From NCBI GenBank assembly GCA_947446625.1, contig CANFIE010000089.1:1-11226 (forward strand): a DNA stretch of 11,226 nucleotides. The letters run 5' to 3'. Source of the DNA: Acetobacteraceae bacterium. Its GTDB lineage: Bacteria; Pseudomonadota; Alphaproteobacteria; Acetobacterales; Acetobacteraceae. The position numbers and the translations under genes are program-made. Below, one piece after another: positions 6,148 to 11,226 of this stretch (the first letter of the stretch is position 1; each line of letters starts with the position of its first letter). Below the pieces are notes generated by a model that saw only the letters and a list, made by a program, of their open reading frames with translations, had not been told where the DNA came from and did no database searches.

Positions 6148-8767
6148 GACGGATTGCTTCCAGCACGCGGTGCGGCAGGGCGGGGATGCGGGTGATGCGG
6201 GCGCCGGTGGCGTCTCGGATGGCGGAGAAGATGGCCGGTGCGGTGGGGACCAAGGCGGGTTCGCCAATGCCCTTGGCGCCGAAGGGGCCTTGGGGTTCGT
6301 GCGCTTCCACCAGGATGGTCTCGATCTCGGGCACGTCGCCGATGGTGGGGATGAGGTAGTCGTGCAGGTTCTCGGTGCGGCCGGGGAGGTATTCCTCCAT
6401 CAGCGCCAGGCCGATGCCCTGGGCGATGCCGCCTTCCACCTGGCCTTCGACCAGGATTGGGTTGATGGCGCGGCCGACATCATGTGCCGCGACGATTTTC
6501 TGCAGATGGATGGTACCGAGTTGGAGATCGACCTCCAGCGCCGCCAACTGCGCGGCGAAGCCGTAGGTGGCGTAGGGAATGCCCTGGCCATTGGCGTCGA
6601 GCGGGACGGTGGGAGGGTCGAAGCTGCCGGTGCCTTCCAGCGTTGTGTCCAGCGCCAGGGGGTAGCCGTTGACGGTGAGGATGCCGTTGGTGAGGGCGAG
6701 CTGTGCGTCTGGCCCGGCATTGGCGCGGCGGAGGATGGCGGCGCGCAGGGCTTCGCCAGCGGCCTGGGCGGCGCGGCCACTGACAAAGGTTTGGCGGCTG
6801 GCGCTGGTTTTGCCGGCATCGGCGGTGAGGCCGGTATCGTAGAGCACCAGGTGGAAGGCGGCGGGGGGCAGGCCGAGGGCCTGGGCGGCGATTTGGGTGA
6901 GGACGGTGGTGCTGCCCTGGCCGATATCCACGGCGCCATTGTGGAAGGTGAGGCGGCCGGCGGGGGAGAGGGTGAGGCGCATGGTGCTGGGGTTGGACAT
7001 GCCGGTATTGCCGATGCCGTACCACATGCAGGCAATGCCGACGCCCGCGCGGCGATGCGCGCTGTGGCGGCGGGCGGCGCGCAGGGCGTGCCAGTGTGGG
7101 CGCAGGGCTTCCAGGCAGGCGGCCAAGCCGACGCTGTGGTGCAGGGTTTGGCCGGTATTGGTGGTGTCGCCGTCGCGCAGCGCGTTGAGCAGGCGGAATT
7201 CCAGGCGGTCCAGGCCCGCCTTGTCGGCGAGTTCGTCCCACAGGGCTTCCTGGGCGATGGCGGCCTGGGGCACGCCGAAGCCACGGAAGGCGCCGCTGGG
7301 CGGGTTGGTGCTGAGGATGGCACGGGCGCGGGCGCGGACATGCGGCACGCGGTAGGGGCCCATGCAATGCACCGGCACGCGGCCCGCCACGGTGGGGCCC
7401 CAGGAGGCATAGGCGCCGGTGTCGTAGCTGCCCTCGAAGTTGAAGCTGGTGAGTCGGCCGGTGGTGTCGCAGCTGGCGCTGGCCTGGATATGGGCGGGGT
7501 GGCGCTTGGTGGAGGAGGCCAGGCTTTCGGGGCGGGAATAGATGGTGCGGACCGGGCGGCCGGTGAGCCAGGCGGCCACGGCGAGCATGGGCTGGAAGGA
7601 GACATCCAGCTTGCCACCAAAGCCACCACCACAGGCCGAGGGGATGATGCGGACGGAGTCCAGCGGAATGCCGAGGACGGCGGCGACCTCGTCGCGGTCC
7701 ATGTAGGGCGCCTGGGTGCAGCCGTGGACGTGGATGGCGTCGCCATGGCGTTCGGCCCAGCCGGCTTCGGGCTCGATATAGCCGTGCTCGACGAAGCTGG
7801 TTTGCCAGGTGCCGGTGGCGGTGTGGGCGGCGGGCGGCTCGGCTTCGCCGCTGCGGAGGTGGCCGGTGGAGAGGACGTTGTCGGGCCAGCGGGGGTGCAG
7901 GGCGGGGGCGGTGAGGGCGGCCTCGGCGCTGATGGCGGGGAGTTCTTCCCAGGTGATGGGGAGGTCGGCCCAGGGGATGGCTTCGACCGTGGCGCGGTCG
8001 CCCAGCAGGGCGGCGACGCAGTCTCCGCGGTAGCGGGCATAGCCTTCGGCGAAGACGGATTGGTCCTTGATGTCGGGGTAGATGCCGAAGCTGTTGCGGC
8101 CGGGGATATCGGCGGCGGTGAGCAGGCGGGCGGGCAGGTGGGCGGCGCTGCCGATGCTGAAGCGGGCATGGGCGTAGGGGCTGCGGATGGGGCGGAGCCA
8201 GAGGGCGTTGGCGGGGGCGGTATCGGCGCCGAATTGCTCCTGGCCGGTGAGCTTGGCCAGGCCATCCAGCCGGGGGATGCTTTGGCCAACGGCGCCGGGG
8301 GGCGGGGTGGTGCTGGGCAGGCTGGTGGCGGCCATGACCGCCTGGATGATCTTGCGGTACCCGGTGCAGCGGCAGAGCACGCCGCCGAGGGCGGTTTCGG
8401 TTTCGGCGGCAGTGGGGTTGGGGGTGGTGGCCAGCAGCTCCATGGCGGCCATGAGCATGCCGGGGGTGCAGATGCCGCATTGCGCCGCGCCATGGGCGAG
8501 GAAGCTGGCTTGCATGGCGGCACCGAGGGGTTGGGCGGCGAGGCCTTCCACCGTGGTGATGGCCTGGTCTTGCGCTTGCGCCAGCGGGACGAGGCAGGCG
8601 CAGGCCTGGGCGCCGTTGAGCAGGATGGTGCAGGCGCCGCAGTCGCCGGCGTCGCACCCCACCTTGGTGCCGGTGAGGTTGAGGTGGTCGCGCAGCACCG
8701 CCGAGAGCCGGGTGGCGGGGGCGGCGGTGACGCTGTGGGCGGTGCCGTTGACGAGAAGGGTGGTCAT
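6137..8767 (-). CDS. Xanthine dehydrogenase-family hydroxylase, fused [2Fe-2S] and molybdopterin subunits
   Basis: An 876-aa fusion. Residues 1-150 form the small subunit: the plant-type cluster Cys38-x4-Cys43-x2-Cys46...Cys58, then the second cluster Cys97-x2-Cys100...Cys132-x-Cys134 (QCGICTPGM and LCRCTGYRKI). After a short Pro/Thr-rich linker the molybdopterin-binding part starts at GQSIPRLDGLAKLTG (161-175). It has CGGGFGGK (379-386), GAFRGFGVPQ, GQGSTTVLTQ, and near the end GIGEP with Glu836, the expected catalytic base. All sites look intact. Together with the FAD subunit it should hydroxylate an N-heteroaromatic ring, by context nicotinate at C6. The ATG at 8767 has GGAG 8 nt upstream and overlaps the FAD subunit stop as ATGA. 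Known nicotinate dehydrogenases usually encode these parts separately, so the substrate stays open. Confidence 0.92.
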   Translation of the reverse strand: MTTLLVNGTAHSVTAAPATRLSAVLRDHLNLTGTKVGCDAGDCGACTILLNGAQACACLVPLAQAQDQAITTVEGLAAQPLGAAMQASFLAHGAAQCGICTPGMLMAAMELLATTPNPTAAETETALGGVLCRCTGYRKIIQAVMAATSLPSTTPPPGAVGQSIPRLDGLAKLTGQEQFGADTAPANALWLRPIRSPYAHARFSIGSAAHLPARLLTAADIPGRNSFGIYPDIKDQSVFAEGYARYRGDCVAALLGDRATVEAIPWADLPITWEELPAISAEAALTAPALHPRWPDNVLSTGHLRSGEAEPPAAHTATGTWQTSFVEHGYIEPEAGWAERHGDAIHVHGCTQAPYMDRDEVAAVLGIPLDSVRIIPSACGGGFGGKLDVSFQPMLAVAAWLTGRPVRTIYSRPESLASSTKRHPAHIQASASCDTTGRLTSFNFEGSYDTGAYASWGPTVAGRVPVHCMGPYRVPHVRARARAILSTNPPSGAFRGFGVPQAAIAQEALWDELADKAGLDRLEFRLLNALRDGDTTNTGQTLHHSVGLAACLEALRPHWHALRAARRHSAHRRAGVGIACMWYGIGNTGMSNPSTMRLTLSPAGRLTFHNGAVDIGQGSTTVLTQIAAQALGLPPAAFHLVLYDTGLTADAGKTSASRQTFVSGRAAQAAGEALRAAILRRANAGPDAQLALTNGILTVNGYPLALDTTLEGTGSFDPPTVPLDANGQGIPYATYGFAAQLAALEVDLQLGTIHLQKIVAAHDVGRAINPILVEGQVEGGIAQGIGLALMEEYLPGRTENLHDYLIPTIGDVPEIETILVEAHEPQGPFGAKGIGEPALVPTAPAIFSAIRDATGARITRIPALPHRVLEAIRHGH

Positions 8768-9597
8768 GCCAGCGTCTCCAGCAGGCGGCGCAGCAGCGTG
8801 AGGGCGGCGTGGCGGCGATAGGTGGCGGGGGCGCGGACGTCGTCGATGGGGGTGAGGGCGTCGAGGTGCTCGGGCAGCAGCAGGGCCGGGTTGGCGGGTT
8901 GGCCGAGGAGCGCGGCTTCGGCCAGGGGCAGGCGCTGGGCCACGGCGGAACAGGCGCCGATGGCGAGGCGGGCGTGCTGGATGATGCCGTTTTCCACGTG
9001 GATGAGGGCGGCGGCCATGGCGATGGAGATGACCAGGTGGCTGCGAGCGCCGAGCTTGAGGAAGCCGGCGCGGGCGGTGGCCGGGGGAAGTGGGAGGAGC
9101 AGGGCCAGGGCGAGCTCATTCGGTGCCAGGGCGGTGCTGCGGTTGCCGTGCAGGAAGCTGGCCAGCGGCAGGGTGCGGCGGGCCTTGGGGCTGGCCAACT
9201 CGATTTCGGCGCCGAGGGTGAGCAGGGGCGGGACGCCATCAGCCGCCGGGGAGGCGTTGCAGAGGTTGCCGAGCAGGGTGGCGCGGTTTTGCACCTGGGC
9301 GCCGCCAACCTGGGCGGCGGCCTGTTGCAGCCCGGCGAAGCCAGGGGGCAGGGCGGCGCGGCGGAGTTGCGCCCAGGTGACCAGGGCGCCGATGCGGAGA
9401 TGGGTGGCCGAAGCCTCGATGCCGTTGAGGCCGGGCAGGGCGGAGATATCCAGCAGCGGGCGCGGGGTGTGGCGCAACCAGGCCTGGGCGCCGGCTTCGG
9501 CGGGCAGGATATCGGTGCCGCCGGCCAGAACCTGACGGCCCGGCAGGGCGGCCAGCGCCGCTTCCAGGCTGGTGGGGCGAAGATAGTCTTGCTGCAT
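8764..9597 (-). CDS. FAD-binding subunit of the molybdenum hydroxylase
   Basis: A 277-aa protein of the FAD_binding_5/CO_deh_flav_C type (CoxM/XdhB/NdhF-like). The first FAD loop is VLAGGTDIL (23-31). The second is VGGAQVQNRATLLGNLCNASPAAD (within 97-120), the usual GG-x-Q-x-RN...GN...SPAAD block that holds the isoalloxazine and pyrophosphate. The C-terminal domain (from about residue 170) has the expected LGARSHLVISIAMAAAL and IGACSAVAQRLPLAEAAL segments. Length is normal. It passes electrons from the Fe-S clusters of the partner subunit to an unknown acceptor. The gene is first in the minus-strand catabolic operon and overlaps its partner by 4 nt. The ATG at 9597 is well placed for the family N-terminus (YLRPTSLEAAL), although no Shine-Dalgarno is visible. 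Confidence 0.92.
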   Translation of the reverse strand: MQQDYLRPTSLEAALAALPGRQVLAGGTDILPAEAGAQAWLRHTPRPLLDISALPGLNGIEASATHLRIGALVTWAQLRRAALPPGFAGLQQAAAQVGGAQVQNRATLLGNLCNASPAADGVPPLLTLGAEIELASPKARRTLPLASFLHGNRSTALAPNELALALLLPLPPATARAGFLKLGARSHLVISIAMAAALIHVENGIIQHARLAIGACSAVAQRLPLAEAALLGQPANPALLLPEHLDALTPIDDVRAPATYRRHAALTLLRRLLETLA

Positions 9598-9656
9598 CGC
9601 GGGATTCTAGGCGGATGCGGTGGCGAGGGCTAGCATGACCGAAAGGAGACTTGCCC
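9598..9656. promoter_or_regulatory. 59-bp divergent spacer between the two arms of the catabolic locus
   Basis: Both the hydroxylase/reductase operon (left) and the enamidase operon (right) start here, so two promoters must lie in or overlap this spacer. I see a possible plus-strand -10 (TAGCAT at 9631-9636), no convincing -35, and CTAG twice (9607-9610, 9630-9633). There is no GTATAC, unlike the HDO promoter region. The Shine-Dalgarno AGGAG (9644-9648) belongs to the enamidase gene. Confidence 0.5.
9644..9648 (+). promoter_or_regulatory. Shine-Dalgarno of the enamidase-like gene
   Basis: AGGAG ends 8 nt before ATG 9657. It decides the start in favour of ATG 9657 over the in-frame TTG at 9651, which would lie only 2 nt after the site. 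Confidence 0.75.
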
Positions 9657-10856
9657 ATGGCTTTGGAACCCGCCGCCGGCCCCGCCAAGGGGCGCACCCT
9701 GGTACGCAATATCGGCCTGATGTTTTCCGGCGATGTGGACCGGCCCTTGCTGGATGCCGATGCCATTGTGGTGGAGGATGGCCGCATTGCCGCCATTGGC
9801 CGGCTGGCCGAGCTGCGCGGGCGCGGGCCGTTCGACCAGGAGATTTTCGCGCATGAATGCGCCGTGGCGCCGGGCTTGATCGACAGCCATGTGCACCCGG
9901 TGTTTGGCGACTGGACCCCGCGGCAGAACCAGATTGGCTGGGTGGAGAGCTTTCTGCATGGCGGGGTTACCACCATGGTGAGCGCGGGTGAGGTGCATCT
10001 GCCGGGCCGGCCCAAGGATATTGTGGGGTTGAAGGCGCTGGCCATTACCGCGCAGCGGGCGTTTTCGCTGGCCAGGCCGGCCGGGGTGAAGGTGATTGCC
10101 GGGGCGCCGATTCTGGAACAGGGCATGGTGGAGGCGGATTTCGCCGAGCTGGCCGCCGCCGGGGTGACGCTGCTGGGCGAAGTGGGCCTGGGCAGTGTGA
10201 AGGCCGGCTACGAGGCGCGGGAGATGGTGGCCTGGGCGCGGAAATACGGCATTCAAAGCACCATCCATACCGGCGGGCCGAGCATTCCGGGCAGCGGGCT
10301 GATTGACAAGGATACCGTGCTGGAAGCCGATGCCGACATCATCGGGCATATCAATGGCGGGCATACCTCACTCTCGGAGGCGCATGTTTGCGAGCTGTGC
10401 GAGCGCAGCACCCGGGCGATTGAGATTGTGCACAACGGCAATGAGCGCGTGGCGATTGCCGCGGTGCAGGCGGCGCGGGATTTGGGCGTACTGGGGCGGG
10501 TGATCCTGGGCACCGACAGCCCTGCCGGTTCCGGCGTGCAGCCCTTGGGGATTTTGCGGCTGATCTCGTTGCTGTCCTCGGTGGGGGGGATTCCGGCGGC
10601 GCAGGCAATTGGGCTGGCCACCGGCAATACGGCGCGCATCCGCAACCTGGATGGCGGCTTGCTGGAAGTGGGCCGGGCGGCGGATTTGATGTTCTTCGAC
10701 CGGGCGCAGCACAGCGCCGGGCGGGATTTGCTGCACAGCATTGAGCTGGGGGACATTCCCGGCATTGGCATGGTGATGATCGACGGCACGGTGCGGGCGG
10801 GGCGCAGCCGCAACACGCCGCCGGCCGACCGGGTGCCGCAGATCATTGGGGCGTAG
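9657..10856 (+). CDS. ena: Enamidase-type amidohydrolase
   Basis: A 399-aa amidohydrolase-superfamily enzyme, close in length to the enamidase of Eubacterium barkeri. The metal-binding set is complete: His78-x-His80 in GLIDSHVHP, Glu175 in GEVGLG, His204 in IHTGG, His231 in GHINGGH and Asp287 in LGTDSP, predicting a binuclear centre bridged by the glutamate. The N- and C-terminal segments (IVVEDGRIAAIG, MVMIDGTVRAG) form the usual small beta-sandwich. Enamidase hydrolyses 1,4,5,6-tetrahydro-6-oxonicotinate to 2-formylglutarate and ammonia, the step after 6-hydroxynicotinate reductase, which matches the divergent neighbour. Dihydroorotase- or imidazolonepropionase-like reactions are alternatives, but the locus supports a cyclic enamide or lactam. 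The ATG at 9657 has AGGAG 8 nt upstream. It leads a plus-strand operon with the PF06684 gene. Confidence 0.88.
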   Translation: MALEPAAGPAKGRTLVRNIGLMFSGDVDRPLLDADAIVVEDGRIAAIGRLAELRGRGPFDQEIFAHECAVAPGLIDSHVHPVFGDWTPRQNQIGWVESFLHGGVTTMVSAGEVHLPGRPKDIVGLKALAITAQRAFSLARPAGVKVIAGAPILEQGMVEADFAELAAAGVTLLGEVGLGSVKAGYEAREMVAWARKYGIQSTIHTGGPSIPGSGLIDKDTVLEADADIIGHINGGHTSLSEAHVCELCERSTRAIEIVHNGNERVAIAAVQAARDLGVLGRVILGTDSPAGSGVQPLGILRLISLLSSVGGIPAAQAIGLATGNTARIRNLDGGLLEVGRAADLMFFDRAQHSAGRDLLHSIELGDIPGIGMVMIDGTVRAGRSRNTPPADRVPQIIGA

Positions 10857-10867
10857 GGGAAAAGACC

Positions 10868-11226
10868 ATGGCCGCGATCATTCGCAAGCTGGTGACGATT
10901 CTGGACGAGACCCGGATGGAGATGGGGCGGGCGGTGACGCCGCCGGTGCGGCGGGCGGTGGCCTGTGCCGTTATCCGCAACCCCTTTGCCGGGAGGTACC
11001 AGGAGGATCTTGCCGAGCTGGTGGCGCAGGGCGAGGAACTGGGCGCGCTGTTGGCGGCGCAGGCGCTGGCGGCGCTGGGCGTGCCGGGGGAACACGTAGA
11101 AAGCTACGGCAAGGCGGCCGTGGTGGGGGAGGCAGGCGAGTTGGAGCATGCCGCCGCCCTGCTGCACCCGAAGATGGGCGCGCCGGTGCGGGCGGCGCTG
11201 GGGGGCGGCGCGGCGCTGATTCCCTC
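10868..11226 (+). CDS. Amino-acid-synthesis family protein (PF06684), 3' end cut by window
   Basis: The first 119 complete codons run open to the window edge; the rest of the gene is outside. It has the hallmarks of the AA_synth/DUF1185 family: an N-terminal MAAIIRKLVTILDETRMEMG (1-20), VIRNPFAGRYQEDL (around 36-49), ESYGKAAVVGEAGELEHAAA and then LLHPKMGAPVRAAL with a final GGGAALIPS at the edge. Full family members are roughly 190-200 aa. The ATG at 10868 lies 11 nt after the enamidase stop, with GGGGAAAAG just upstream, so the two are probably one transcript. Despite the family name I know of no established reaction. Linkage to an enamidase suggests a step after or beside ring opening, such as handling of a cyclic amide or formyl-acid product; this is inference. 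Confidence 0.88.
   Translation, partial: MAAIIRKLVTILDETRMEMGRAVTPPVRRAVACAVIRNPFAGRYQEDLAELVAQGEELGALLAAQALAALGVPGEHVESYGKAAVVGEAGELEHAAALLHPKMGAPVRAALGGGAALIP

Noticed and set aside
6032..8821. Very long open frame on the plus strand opposite the hydroxylase (929 codons), and a similar one at 2771-4828 (685 codons)
   Set aside because: Both are Gly/Ala/Asp-rich low-complexity translations with no family motif, lying antisense to genes with intact catalytic motifs. Long shadow frames are expected in DNA this GC-rich.
6480..9308. 942-codon minus-strand frame overlapping both hydroxylase subunits
   Set aside because: The translation is Arg/Pro/His-rich noise, while the other frame carries all Fe-S, FAD and molybdopterin motifs.
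9620..9856. Small plus-strand frame with an ATG at 9635 just before the enamidase gene
   Set aside because: It runs out of frame through the enamidase start and gives Arg-rich sequence; the AGGAG at 9644-9648 is correctly placed for ATG 9657 instead.
1..11226. Mobile elements, CRISPR arrays, tRNA or rRNA genes, prophage or toxin-antitoxin genes
   Set aside because: No transposase or integrase motifs, regularly spaced repeats, tRNA-like cloverleaf or rRNA segments were seen; nearly every base is accounted for by metabolic genes.

Overview
This is GC-rich DNA, densely packed with genes, from what is probably an aerobic proteobacterium. Its gene families and style suggest an alphaproteobacterium such as the Acetobacteraceae or rhizobia-like lineages, but no marker gene here settles that. 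Coding density is nearly total. There are no tRNA or rRNA genes, mobile elements or CRISPR arrays.

The right-hand two thirds look like a reductive N-heterocycle (nicotinate-type) degradation locus. On the minus strand, read right to left, come a FAD subunit and a fused [2Fe-2S]/molybdopterin subunit of a xanthine-dehydrogenase-family hydroxylase (9597 to 6137), a 6-hydroxynicotinate-reductase-family protein (6147 to 4705) and a UPF0280/ApbE-like protein (4723 to 3860). All four overlap by 4 to 19 nt. Divergently, on the plus strand from 9657, lie an enamidase-type amidohydrolase and the first part of an amino-acid-synthesis-family (PF06684) gene cut by the window edge. By analogy with nicotinate fermentation in Eubacterium barkeri, the enzymes would hydroxylate the ring at C6, reduce it, then hydrolyse the cyclic enamide to 2-formylglutarate and ammonia. 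The real substrate could be another N-heteroaromatic.

The left third is a second minus-strand operon. It starts after an 87-bp gap (3773-3859) that holds a candidate promoter and a pair of GTATAC operator-like sites 63 bp apart. In order it encodes a haem-oxygenase-like diiron oxidase (HDO) candidate with a complete metal-ligand pattern, a TTG-started [2Fe-2S] ferredoxin, a 100-aa protein of unknown family, a second [2Fe-2S] ferredoxin, a GlcG/HbpS-like protein, a PaaI-type hotdog thioesterase and an MFS transporter. The ferredoxin, 100-aa and GlcG genes are joined by 1-4 nt stop/start overlaps.

The most interesting inference is that an uncharacterised O2-dependent diiron enzyme with its own ferredoxin pair and unknown small partner sits beside a ring-reducing pathway that is itself expected to need ferredoxin. 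The ferredoxins could serve the reductase, the HDO or both. No regulator, cofactor-maturation gene or enzyme for steps after ring opening is visible here, so the locus probably continues beyond both edges.
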